A DNA stretch of 7,549 nucleotides from an uncultured Clostridia bacterium (GTDB taxonomy: Bacteria; Bacillota; Clostridia; Peptostreptococcales; Anaerovoracaceae): NCBI GenBank assembly GCA_946541285.1, contig CAMNJG010000066.1, positions 1 through 7,549 of the forward strand, given 5' to 3'. Position 1 is the stretch's first letter, and every line of letters begins with the position of its first letter. This document shows, piece by piece, positions 1 to 7,384 of the stretch. The notes beneath the pieces are model-generated. The model had not been told where the DNA came from and ran no database searches. It worked only from the letters and a program-made list of their open reading frames with translations. The position numbers and the translations under genes were made by a program.

Positions 1-106
1 GACGTGGTCTGATGACCTTTCAAAATGGTGAGCGGAGCAACGCAGGACTCCATTCTGGCCAGTATTTTTGTTTCAGTGGCCGAACGCTAAACAGTAACTA
101 TACAAT

Positions 107-135
107 TACTCATGGTTCTTCCTCAACCATTAGTA
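107..135. repeat. Imperfect inverted repeat (11-base arms, 7-base loop)
   Basis: The left arm at 107-117 (TACTCATGGTT) and the right arm at 125-135 (AACCATTAGTA) pair at 10 of 11 positions around a loop CTTCCTC. No T-run follows on the plus strand, so a classical intrinsic terminator for an upstream gene is not well supported. It could be an operator, a weak terminator, or part of a small repeat element together with the adjacent 141-174 sequence. The pairing is visible directly; the role is unknown. Confidence 0.5.
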
Positions 136-140
136 CATTC

Positions 141-174
141 TGTCATTCTGAGGAGCGAAGTTGGAAAGATCCTT
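141..174 (+). repeat. Dispersed intergenic repeat, CATTCTGAGGAGCGAAG type
   Basis: The segment reads TGTCATTCTGAGGAGCGAAG and then continues toward a GATCCTT end. I recognise this as the core of a short intergenic repeat seen in many Clostridia and other phyla, often mis-annotated as small proteins with a CHSEERSDEES-like peptide; the overlapping open frame here indeed gives CHSEERS. The 3' half (TTGGAAAGATCC) departs from the commoner GAAGCGAAGAATCC form, so this may be a diverged copy. A 7-base copy of CATTCTG also precedes it at 136-142. Its function is not known to me. Confidence 0.5.
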
Positions 175-230
175 CCTTACACCCCACACTTCCTGTCGCT
201 TTTGAGGGGGACGGACAGCGCTTCCTGAGA

Positions 231-236
231 TATAAT
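231..236 (+). promoter_or_regulatory. Candidate -10 box of the signalling operon promoter
   Basis: A perfect TATAAT lies 65 bases before the first start codon. No good -35 hexamer stands 16-18 bases upstream (bases around 207-214 are G-rich), and there is no TGn extension. If real, the promoter would be weak or need an activator; NarL-type systems often activate their own operon, but that is inference. A 7-base inverted repeat (212-218 with 264-270) brackets the box. Confidence 0.3.
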
Positions 237-284
237 AAAATCATAAAAACAGATCCGCAGTCCCTGTCCGAAAATGATATGCCG

Positions 285-294
285 GGAGGAGGGG
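285..294 (+). promoter_or_regulatory. Ribosome binding site that fixes the start at 301
   Basis: GGAGGAGGGG lies before the ATG at 301; its AGGAGG core (287-292) leaves an 8-base spacer. An in-frame ATG at 274 would add nine residues but has no such site, so 301 is the better start. A short GGGA/TCCC stem (284-287 with 295-298) could enclose the site, though it is weak. Confidence 0.8.
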
Positions 295-300
295 TCCCCC

Positions 301-1953
301 ATGACATCCCACAGAAAAACCATCCTGACCATTACCGGATTTACAGCACTCTTTCTTCTGTGCGGCCTTTTGCATGTCCTGCTGTGGTCTGTGCCTTTTA
401 CCAGTTGCTTTTCCCAGCTGTACTGCGGCTCACTGTGCCTGCTGTGGGGGCTGACCGTCCGAAGAAGAGTCACCGATCCCCGGCTCTGCCGTCTGCTTCT
501 CTGGATCACGTTTTCTCTGGCAGCAAACTATACTCTGCAATTGCTGCGGTACCAGCTTGTGGACTGCGCCATCCGCCGCTGGATCTGGTATGCCTACTAT
601 ATCCCCATGATGGCTGTCCCGCTGCTGTGCCTTTATCTGTCCCTGTACATCTACCGTCCGCCAGAAGAACCTCTGAAAAAATACTGGATCCTGCCTGGAG
701 TAACAGGCATCCTGCTCACTGCCGGTATCCTGACCAACGACCTGCATTTTCTGGCCTTTTCTCCTTCTGACGGCACCCTGACCGGCAATGGAGACGAACG
801 GCCGGAAATCCTGTATTACCTGTTCCTGATTTTCTTTGTGCTGTCGCTGCTGGGTTTTTGCTTTACTGTCCTGAAAAAAAGTCATCGTTCCACATCAATC
901 GGCCTGCGCTGGCTTCCATTCTTCCTGCTGTCATTCGAAGGACTTTACCTGCTGGCCGGTTATTATGGCCTGAAACCGAAAATCCACGGAATTGTTATGT
1001 GGAATTTCGTGGAAGTCTTTGGATTCTGTACGATCACATTCCTGGAACTCTGTATTCAGATCGGGCTCATTCCCTGCAACCAGGATTATGAAGAGCTGTT
1101 TTCCCTGGCAGAGCTCTCCGCTGTCATCCTGGATATGGACGGGCAGCCGGTCTATCAGACCAGAATGACAGAATATCCCTTCAGGGATCATGAAAACATT
1201 CAGATTGTCAGTCATCCGATTTCCGGCGGCAGTATCCAGTGGAGTATCGACATCCATTCCCTGAACCTTCTGAACAGGGAGATTCAGGGAACCATCCAGC
1301 AGATCGCGGCGCGAAACGCTTACCTGGAAAACGAAAACACGCTCCGTGAAGAAAAGGCAAAACTGGAGACGCAGGACCAGTTGTACAGCAGAATTTCAGA
1401 AATCATTACTCCTCAGGCAGAACAGATCGGGCAGATTCTCCGTGAGATCGAAACCGGCCGCGCAGACGATCCGGCTGCGGACGAAACGAAAAATCCGTCT
1501 TTTGAAGTCCATCTCCCGAAGATCGCTTTCCTCACCGCCTATATCAAACGGCGGATCAACCTGGAGCTGCTGTCCGCGGAAGGAAAACTCCCTTCCACAG
1601 AGCTGGAGCTGTCTGTCAGGGAATCCCTGGAAAACCTGAAGCTGAACGGTGTTAACACCGCTGTGACCATAACCGGGGACCACCTCTATTCCGGTTCCCT
1701 GATCACCATGGCCTATGAACAGATCCAGTCTGTCCTGGAGGACTGCTTCGATACCCTGACCGACCTGATGATCATCCTGCGGGCGGGACCAGGGCAGCTC
1801 GGAATCCGCATGATGATCCGGGCATCCTCGTTTTCCTTTGCCATCGATGACTCCGCTCCGGAAACAGGAAGCTTTTCCCGTCAGTTTTCTTTCGTCAGGG
1901 ACGACCCGGATCTGATCCTGCGCCTGACATTTACGGAAGAAGGTGAAGCGTAA
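301..1953 (+). CDS. Polytopic membrane sensor with degenerate histidine-kinase-like cytoplasmic region
   Basis: This 550-residue protein has about eight hydrophobic segments (near residues 7-30, 36-53, 61-83, 95-118, 126-147, 171-191, 203-224 and 231-255), like the 7TM-type N-terminal sensor regions of clostridial kinases. A PAS-like stretch follows (about 262-318, with AVILDMDGQPVYQT), then a charged coiled coil (about 320-382). Where an H box would be expected, the sequence is QLYSRISEIITPQAEQI, with no histidine. The C-terminal part (about 405-545) has the outline of an ATPase domain, but AYEQIQSVLEDCFDTL replaces the N box and no glycine-rich G box is seen. I infer a pseudokinase: a sensor that probably works through the true kinase encoded next. 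Its stop overlaps that gene's start (TAATG). The signal is unknown. It could instead retain some unusual activity, but the missing residues make autophosphorylation unlikely. Confidence 0.85.
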   Translation: MTSHRKTILTITGFTALFLLCGLLHVLLWSVPFTSCFSQLYCGSLCLLWGLTVRRRVTDPRLCRLLLWITFSLAANYTLQLLRYQLVDCAIRRWIWYAYYIPMMAVPLLCLYLSLYIYRPPEEPLKKYWILPGVTGILLTAGILTNDLHFLAFSPSDGTLTGNGDERPEILYYLFLIFFVLSLLGFCFTVLKKSHRSTSIGLRWLPFFLLSFEGLYLLAGYYGLKPKIHGIVMWNFVEVFGFCTITFLELCIQIGLIPCNQDYEELFSLAELSAVILDMDGQPVYQTRMTEYPFRDHENIQIVSHPISGGSIQWSIDIHSLNLLNREIQGTIQQIAARNAYLENENTLREEKAKLETQDQLYSRISEIITPQAEQIGQILREIETGRADDPAADETKNPSFEVHLPKIAFLTAYIKRRINLELLSAEGKLPSTELELSVRESLENLKLNGVNTAVTITGDHLYSGSLITMAYEQIQSVLEDCFDTLTDLMIILRAGPGQLGIRMMIRASSFSFAIDDSAPETGSFSRQFSFVRDDPDLILRLTFTEEGEA

Positions 1954-3239
1954 TGCAGACACTGGAACTCCTGTTCTGGCTGGGAACAGAACTGGCTTTC
2001 CTTCTCTGTTTCTTTACAGCCGTTTATCTCACAGCCGTACTGGTCCGGCAGCGCCGCCGGCTGTTTCTGGCAATCCTTCCGGTTCTGATCCTGGATTACC
2101 TGTCCCTGCAATGCGTCGGGATGAAACTGTATCAGGAAGTCTGGCCTTCCGCTGCCGGCAAAGCCGCGTTATGGTTTCTCGCCCTGCCCCGGCCGGTTTT
2201 TCTGCTTCTCTGTGTCGGATCCGGAACAGCGGAATTTTTTCTGCTCCGGCTGGCGCGGGATTATGAAAAAAGACAGATTACCTCCATGTCCATCAAAGAA
2301 GCGACCGACGACCTGCCCTCCGGACTCTGTTTTTACCTGCATGACGGAAGGGTCATCATGCAGAACCGGGCCATGGAAGATTTCTGTTATAAAACAACCG
2401 GGCAGTTTCTCCTGAATGGAGAAGAATTCTGTCAGAGACTGTTCTCCGGGCGGCTTCTTCCGGACAGCCACAGACTGGTGTCAGGAGAGAATCCGGTCAT
2501 CCTCCTGCCGGATGATACCGTCTGGTCCGTTTCCGTCCGCGACATCCCCTATCACCAGGGGACAGCCCGTATGCTGATGATTTCCAATACCACAGAACTG
2601 TACCACCGGACCCTGGAACTCAGGGAACAGCAGAAAAAACTGGAAGAGCTGAATGCCCGTCTCACCCGCTACAATCAGGATCTTGTGGAACTGACCGCGA
2701 AAAAAGAACGTCTCCACGCGAAAATCATGATTCATGATACGCTGGGCGCGAATCTGCTGTCCATGAAACGGTATCTCCTGAACGGAGGAACCGAAGACGA
2801 AAAAAGAGAACTTCTCGGAAAACTGCACCTGGACATGTCCTTCCTGAGAAATGATGAGGCGCCTTCTGCCGACGATGAGTATGACCTCATGCTGAATACA
2901 GCGGAAAAACTGGGGGTCCATGTACAGATTTCCGGAACGCTTCCTCAGACGGAACCACAGAAGCACCTGCTTGCCATCGCCATCCATGAATGCTTCACCA
3001 ACACCCTCCGTCATGCCCATGGAGATACTCTGGATCTGACGATCTCAGAAGAAAACGGCCTGATCCGGGCGGTATTTACCAACAACGGCATCCAGCCGGA
3101 CGGGGAAATCCAGGAAAAAGGAGGACTGCAGTCTCTGCGGCTCCTGACCGACCAGTGCGGCGGACGCATGACGATCCGTTCACATCCCGTCTTTTCCATC
3201 ACCCTGGAGGTACCGAAGGAGTCAAACCATGCCATATAA
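1953..3239 (+). CDS. Membrane sensor histidine kinase, HPK7/NarL type
   Basis: This 428-residue protein has three to four hydrophobic segments (about 7-31, 37-53 and 72-100), then a PAS-like domain (about 117-213), a coiled coil (about 215-258) and a kinase core. The phosphoacceptor is His261 in KIMIHDTLGANLL. The ATPase domain has a good N box (His345-Glu346, Asn350, in HECFTNTLRHA), and a G region made of NNG (377-379) and GGLQSL (390-395). The NNG in place of DxG is usual in this compact Gram-positive subgroup, as far as I recall. It should autophosphorylate and pass phosphate to the regulator encoded next. The ATG overlaps the previous stop by one base, with AGGTGA (1941-1946) as ribosome site; the 3' end overlaps the regulator gene by 11 bases. 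Coupling this tight implies near-equal amounts of all three proteins and suggests a heteromeric sensor with the preceding protein. Confidence 0.9.
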   Translation: MQTLELLFWLGTELAFLLCFFTAVYLTAVLVRQRRRLFLAILPVLILDYLSLQCVGMKLYQEVWPSAAGKAALWFLALPRPVFLLLCVGSGTAEFFLLRLARDYEKRQITSMSIKEATDDLPSGLCFYLHDGRVIMQNRAMEDFCYKTTGQFLLNGEEFCQRLFSGRLLPDSHRLVSGENPVILLPDDTVWSVSVRDIPYHQGTARMLMISNTTELYHRTLELREQQKKLEELNARLTRYNQDLVELTAKKERLHAKIMIHDTLGANLLSMKRYLLNGGTEDEKRELLGKLHLDMSFLRNDEAPSADDEYDLMLNTAEKLGVHVQISGTLPQTEPQKHLLAIAIHECFTNTLRHAHGDTLDLTISEENGLIRAVFTNNGIQPDGEIQEKGGLQSLRLLTDQCGGRMTIRSHPVFSITLEVPKESNHAI

Positions 3240-3861
3240 TGTATTAGTTGTGGACGACCAGATCGTCCCCCGCCAGCTTTTTGAAAGTTTCATCTCCGCT
3301 TCCGGCGGACGGTACCAGCTCACGGCGTCCCTGGATACCGCCAAAATCGCCTATGCCTGGTGCGCGAAGGAACCTGTCGACCTGATCCTCATGGATATCG
3401 TCATGAACGATGGATTCAACGGTCTGGAAGCAGCGGAACGCATCAAGAAATCGTTTCCCCACATTAAAATCATCATCGTCACGTCCATGCCCGATGCCCT
3501 TTTCCTCACGCGAGCCAGGGAGATCGGCGTGGATTCTTTCTGGTACAAAGAAGTCCAGGAAGAACCGATCCTGGAGATCATGGACCGGACGATGGCCGGT
3601 GAACAGATCTGGCCGGACCAGCCGCCGGTCGTCAGTCTGGGGATGACACAGAACACCGAACTGACTCCGCGGGAGCTGGATGTCCTGCGGCTGCTGGCCG
3701 AAGGACTGACGGACAGGGAAATTGCCCAGCGTCTGTTCCTGAGTGTCACGACAGTGCGATACCATGTCAGCAATCTGACCAGCAAAACAGGATTCTCCTC
3801 CCGGACAGAACTGGCCGTCCAGGCAGTCCGCACCGGCCTGATTATCCCGGGGATCGAATAG
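3229..3861 (+). CDS. Response regulator, NarL/FixJ family (receiver + LuxR-type HTH)
   Basis: This 210-residue protein has a receiver domain (about 3-120) with the acidic pair Asp9-Asp10, phosphoacceptor Asp56 in LILMDIVM, Thr85 and Lys107, so all key residues are present. A LuxR/GerE helix-turn-helix follows (about 143-205), with the typical LTPRELDVLRLLAEG opening and a recognition helix near LSVTTVRYHVSNL. It is a DNA-binding transcription factor switched by phosphorylation from the kinase just upstream. The start at 3229 is supported by AAGGAG (3216-3221) with a 7-base spacer, and it lies within the 3' end of the kinase gene. The length is standard for the family. Targets are not visible; no transporter or effector gene follows, because a convergent gene and a terminator come next. 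Autoregulation is possible but unproven. Confidence 0.95.
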   Translation: MPYNVLVVDDQIVPRQLFESFISASGGRYQLTASLDTAKIAYAWCAKEPVDLILMDIVMNDGFNGLEAAERIKKSFPHIKIIIVTSMPDALFLTRAREIGVDSFWYKEVQEEPILEIMDRTMAGEQIWPDQPPVVSLGMTQNTELTPRELDVLRLLAEGLTDREIAQRLFLSVTTVRYHVSNLTSKTGFSSRTELAVQAVRTGLIIPGIE

Positions 3862-3866
3862 CCGAA

Positions 3867-3925
3867 AAAACCCTGGCCTGTCTCCACCGGCATACTGTCT
3901 GCCACCCGGAGCGGGCCAGGGTTTT
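3867..3925. terminator. Probable bidirectional intrinsic terminator between convergent genes
   Basis: AAAACCCTGGCC (3867-3878) pairs perfectly over 12 bases with GGCCAGGGTTTT (3914-3925). After a small internal loop, CTCC (3882-3885) can pair with GGAG (3908-3911), leaving a 22-base loop. Read on the plus strand the stem ends in four Ts, soon after the regulator stop; read on the minus strand it ends in six Ts about 95 bases after the hsdR stop. It can therefore close both transcription units. The long loop and the short plus-strand T-run are the weak points. Confidence 0.75.
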
Positions 3926-4019
3926 CCGTCAAATCACCGTTATCACCGCCAGAGTCCTGCTCATTCCACTGTTCAGCCAGACCAGACCCGTCCTGCCACC
4001 CGGGCAGCTCCATCGTTTG

Positions 4020-7000
4020 CTACGCTGCCAGGGCGTTGGCGTTGATCTGGCTGATGACCCGGTGGATGCCCTGCCAGACAGTCAGGTCTGAGAAGACTTC
4101 GACAACGCTGCCCTGATCTGTAAACGGCGCCTCCTGCAGGACGGACAGGTCCTTCATCATCCCGTTACGCACGATATACTCCACGATCTGGTTCACGAAA
4201 TAGATCTGCCGGCTGTCCAGCCGGGCTTCGTCCAGGTACTCCGCGAACGCTTCTTTTGCCGCGTTCATGTCCATTCCGACGATCTCCCTCACGAACTCCC
4301 CGAGCGGTTTTTCCCCGTATTCCGCTTCATATTCCTGCTTTGTACCGATCTCACTCCAGAGGATTCCCTCCAGTTCCTTCACATCCGCTTCCGTCAGCGG
4401 TACATTGCTCCTGAGCTTCGAGATCACGGCCTGATCCGGGTGCTGGCGGACATAGAATTCCGCCTTCGCCCTGTAATTCTTCAGGTCGTCATTTTCCAGT
4501 TCGGCTTCTTTCCATTCCACCGACAGGATTTCCTCATCGAAATTCGTTTCATAGATGTTCCGTTCAGTTTTCGGGATGTACTTCATCAGTCCCCGCAGGT
4601 TTTCGCGGATATGTTCCAGTTCCTCGATTCCCGCATGTTCCAGATACTCCGTATGCAGGATCTTTTCAATCAGTTCCGACTGCGCCATGATTTCAGGGAT
4701 ATTCGCTACTCCGGCTACGGCAGTAACTTTTTTCAGAAGATCCTTTCTGGCCCGGGTATACTGTTCTCCCGCCAGATAAGCCAGCTCGATCCCATACAGC
4801 AGCGCGTCAAAACGGAGCGCCGAAGCATCCTCACGCTCCGGTTCGATCAGCGGCGCCACCTCCTCCCGCACCTTCAGGGTATCTTCAAAGGTCAGCGCCT
4901 GATAATTCTCCGTGTCCGCATACAGATCCACATAGCGCAGATGCTGGCGTACCGCGAAGTTTTCCCGGTTCAGTTCCCGCACCTTTCCGGCCATATGACG
5001 GACCAGCGCTTCGCGGTAAGCCGTCAGGCGTTCTGTCTGGTATTTCAGATCCTGCAGTTTATACGCCAGCTCAAACTGGAGTCCGAAAAGCGCTCCCTGC
5101 AGGGCCATCACATTCGCTGTGGCATGCCCGGCATTCATACGGAAAAACTCAAAATTTCCACAGAAATCGAAAATATAGAATTTCTGCTTGTCCTGCCCGT
5201 CGATCAGGCCCGGGCAGAGTCTGGTGCCACGGCCGATCATCTGCCAGAACTTCGCTTTACTCATGACTTTTTTGAAAAACACCAGGTTCAGGATTTCCGG
5301 AACATCGATGCCGGTATCCAGCATATCGACGGAAATCGCGATCTGCGGCAGCTTCTGAGGATCGGAAAACTGATCAATCGCGCTCTGGGCGTAATTGATG
5401 TAATTGTCAATGACCTTCGCGTACCCTTCCAGATGCGGGTATTCCTTTCCGAATACCTCCAGAATCTTTTCCGCGTGACGGTGATTCTTCGCGAAGATGA
5501 TTGTCTTCCCGATTTTATTGCCGTAGTCAATTTTCAGTCCGCTGGTCATCAGTGTGTGCAGCACTTTCCGGATCGTATCCTCGTTGAAGATCCATTCATT
5601 CAGCGCCGAAGAAGCAATACTTTCCGGGATTTTCCCATTTTCGTCCGCGAAAGTCTCCTCATATGCCTGCCGGTCTTCCTCGGACAGATCCTCATAGACG
5701 ATCCCCTCTTCGATGAATTTCAGCTGCGTCTCCACAGACAGATAATCCACCAGATACCCATCCCGCACCGCCTGGGCCAGATCGTAACCATAAGTCGGCA
5801 CACCGTTTTCCAGTTCAAAGACCTCATAGGTGTTTTTATCAATCTCATCCTTTGGCGTCGCCGTCAGGCCGACCAGAGGCGCATCGAAATAATTGAAAAT
5901 ATCCCGGTATTTATTGTAAATGGACCGGTGGGCCTCGTCGCAGATCACCAGATCGAAATGGCCGCAGGAAAACAGCCTGCCTTCTTCATCCTCCACCGTA
6001 TCGATGCAGTTCATCATCGTCTGATAGGTGGAAAAGACGCCGTGAGCCTGATAATTGTCCTTTTCCTCACAGAGATTCGTGACCGACAGATCCGGCAGCA
6101 GAGCGGAAAAACTGCGCTTTGCCTGGATCACCAGGGAATTCCGGTCCGCCAGGAAAAGGAGATTCCGGATCCAGCCCTGTTCCAGCAGGATCTTGCACAG
6201 CGCGATGACCGTCCTCGTTTTCCCGCTGCCCGTCGCCATGACCAGCAGCGCTTTCCGCCGGTTCTTTTCTCCGAAGCTGTCACACACGGCTTTGACGGCC
6301 GCTTCCTGATAGTACCGCCCGGCGATGGCCTTATCGACAGTTATATATTTCAAACTGCTTCGCATACTCTGCAGGTTGAACAGCTTTTCCAGGTCACGCC
6401 GGGAATAGATCCCGGAGACCCTCCGTTCCGGATACTGATGGTCCAGGATCCGGGTCTCAAATCCGTTGGTCAGGAAAATGACCGGACGCCGTCCCTGTTT
6501 TTCCGCGATGAGATCCGCGTACAGCGACGCCTGCTGCCTCCCTCTGGAGACATCCACACAGGTGCGCTTGGCTTCCACGACTGCCAGCACCCGTCCGTCA
6601 CGGCCCAGCAGGGCGTAATCCGCAAAGCCCACCTCTGCCCGGTTCGGCATCCCCGGGATCTCGTATTCATTGATCCAGTTTTCCCCTTCGGTCCATCCGG
6701 CATCCTCCAGCATGGCATCAATATACAGTTTGCGGGTCTGGTATTCCGTCAGTTCCAGTGGTTTCGGAACATAGGCCGCCTGCTGTTCCTGCCGTCTGGC
6801 GGACAGTTCCTTCCTCAGCGCCTCGTTCTCTTCCATCAGCGCCTTCAGATCCAGTTCTTTCTTTTCCAGCGCTTCCTGCTGCTGAGTCAGCTGCTCCTTT
6901 GTTTTCCTGGCTGCGGTCCTGGTCTGGCGGATTTTCTGCTTTCGTTCCAGGATTCGGTTCCTGTCGAAGTTCTGTTCTTCATAATGATCCGCATAGCAGC

Positions 7001-7367
7001 AGGCGATAAAATCCAGAAAAATGAAAAGGTTTTCCAGACAGAGCAGCGCTTCGTCGAATCCTGTTTTTCCACTGCTGTGGGCGGTACGGTTTCCGAAACG
7101 GCGGATGTAATCCATCCGTTTCCAGATATCGCTGCCGACGATCTGGCGGAAATCCTCCGCGCTCATAAGGCTCTGCAGATTATCCTGCCAGGGCTTCTCC
7201 AGTTCCATATCCACGGAATACATCCATTTCACCGCGAATTCCATCGCCCGCCGGCAGTTCATGATGCAGGCTTCCGGATCCAGCAGGATGATCTTTTCCG
7301 CGGAAACGGCCACATCTGTGAAGGACGAAAACCGGGGTTCTGTTTTAAAACATTCGAAATTGTACAT
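4020..7367 (-). CDS. hsdR: Type I restriction enzyme R subunit (EcoEI-like) with DUF4145/HEPN-like N-terminus
   Basis: This 1115-residue protein is the motor and nuclease subunit that translocates and cuts unmodified DNA in complex with HsdM and HsdS. Residues 1-130 resemble DUF4145, with an R-x6-H motif (Arg90-His97). A coiled coil spans about 135-195. The HsdR N-terminal nuclease domain (about 205-330) shows Asp250 and Glu265-Ala-Lys267, a PD-(D/E)xK signature. The superfamily 2 helicase follows: Walker A ATGSGKT (378-384), DEAH (477-480), TATP (502-505), DTGIDVP (684-690) and QMIGRGTRL (709-717). The C-terminal part (about 770-1115) fits the EcoEI R C-terminal region. Length is normal and no frameshift is seen. 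The start is supported by AGGAG (7374-7378) with a 6-base spacer. No methylase or specificity gene lies in the window; they would have to be beyond the right edge, or the gene is an orphan. A 17-base gap separates it from the AT-rich gene end upstream. Confidence 0.92.
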   Translation of the reverse strand: MYNFECFKTEPRFSSFTDVAVSAEKIILLDPEACIMNCRRAMEFAVKWMYSVDMELEKPWQDNLQSLMSAEDFRQIVGSDIWKRMDYIRRFGNRTAHSSGKTGFDEALLCLENLFIFLDFIACCYADHYEEQNFDRNRILERKQKIRQTRTAARKTKEQLTQQQEALEKKELDLKALMEENEALRKELSARRQEQQAAYVPKPLELTEYQTRKLYIDAMLEDAGWTEGENWINEYEIPGMPNRAEVGFADYALLGRDGRVLAVVEAKRTCVDVSRGRQQASLYADLIAEKQGRRPVIFLTNGFETRILDHQYPERRVSGIYSRRDLEKLFNLQSMRSSLKYITVDKAIAGRYYQEAAVKAVCDSFGEKNRRKALLVMATGSGKTRTVIALCKILLEQGWIRNLLFLADRNSLVIQAKRSFSALLPDLSVTNLCEEKDNYQAHGVFSTYQTMMNCIDTVEDEEGRLFSCGHFDLVICDEAHRSIYNKYRDIFNYFDAPLVGLTATPKDEIDKNTYEVFELENGVPTYGYDLAQAVRDGYLVDYLSVETQLKFIEEGIVYEDLSEEDRQAYEETFADENGKIPESIASSALNEWIFNEDTIRKVLHTLMTSGLKIDYGNKIGKTIIFAKNHRHAEKILEVFGKEYPHLEGYAKVIDNYINYAQSAIDQFSDPQKLPQIAISVDMLDTGIDVPEILNLVFFKKVMSKAKFWQMIGRGTRLCPGLIDGQDKQKFYIFDFCGNFEFFRMNAGHATANVMALQGALFGLQFELAYKLQDLKYQTERLTAYREALVRHMAGKVRELNRENFAVRQHLRYVDLYADTENYQALTFEDTLKVREEVAPLIEPEREDASALRFDALLYGIELAYLAGEQYTRARKDLLKKVTAVAGVANIPEIMAQSELIEKILHTEYLEHAGIEELEHIRENLRGLMKYIPKTERNIYETNFDEEILSVEWKEAELENDDLKNYRAKAEFYVRQHPDQAVISKLRSNVPLTEADVKELEGILWSEIGTKQEYEAEYGEKPLGEFVREIVGMDMNAAKEAFAEYLDEARLDSRQIYFVNQIVEYIVRNGMMKDLSVLQEAPFTDQGSVVEVFSDLTVWQGIHRVISQINANALAA

Positions 7368-7373
7368 GGTTCA

Positions 7374-7378
7374 CTCCT
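7374..7378 (-). promoter_or_regulatory. Ribosome binding site of hsdR
   Basis: On the minus strand the sequence reads GCAGGAGTGAACC directly before the ATG, giving an AGGAG core with a 6-base spacer. It lies in the 17-base gap after the upstream gene's stop, leaving no room for a separate promoter in the gap, so hsdR is probably read from upstream. Confidence 0.75.
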
Positions 7379-7384
7379 GCAGTA

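Larger units (their letters stand above)
1..300. other. Non-coding region upstream of the signalling operon
   Basis: I see no credible gene here. One frame stays open from position 12 into the first kinase-like gene, but it has no ribosome binding site, overlaps a much better gene in another frame, and contains the peptide CHSEERS, which is what the dispersed element at 141-174 gives when translated. The stretch holds an inverted repeat, that dispersed element, a possible -10 box and a Shine-Dalgarno sequence, listed separately. Any gene to the left must end at or before the first few bases. Confidence 0.6.

Noticed and set aside
274..300. Upstream ATG at 274 as start of the first gene
   Set aside because: The strong AGGAGG lies after this codon and is ideally spaced from the ATG at 301; nothing similar precedes 274.
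12..770. A 252-codon open frame on the plus strand starting in the leader
   Set aside because: It has no ribosome binding site, runs through the dispersed repeat (giving the CHSEERS peptide) and then out of frame through the membrane sensor gene.
3351..4013. A 220-codon minus-strand frame starting 6 bases after the hsdR stop
   Set aside because: The position is tempting for an operon partner, but no Shine-Dalgarno sequence precedes it, it crosses the terminator stem, and most of it is antisense to the response regulator.
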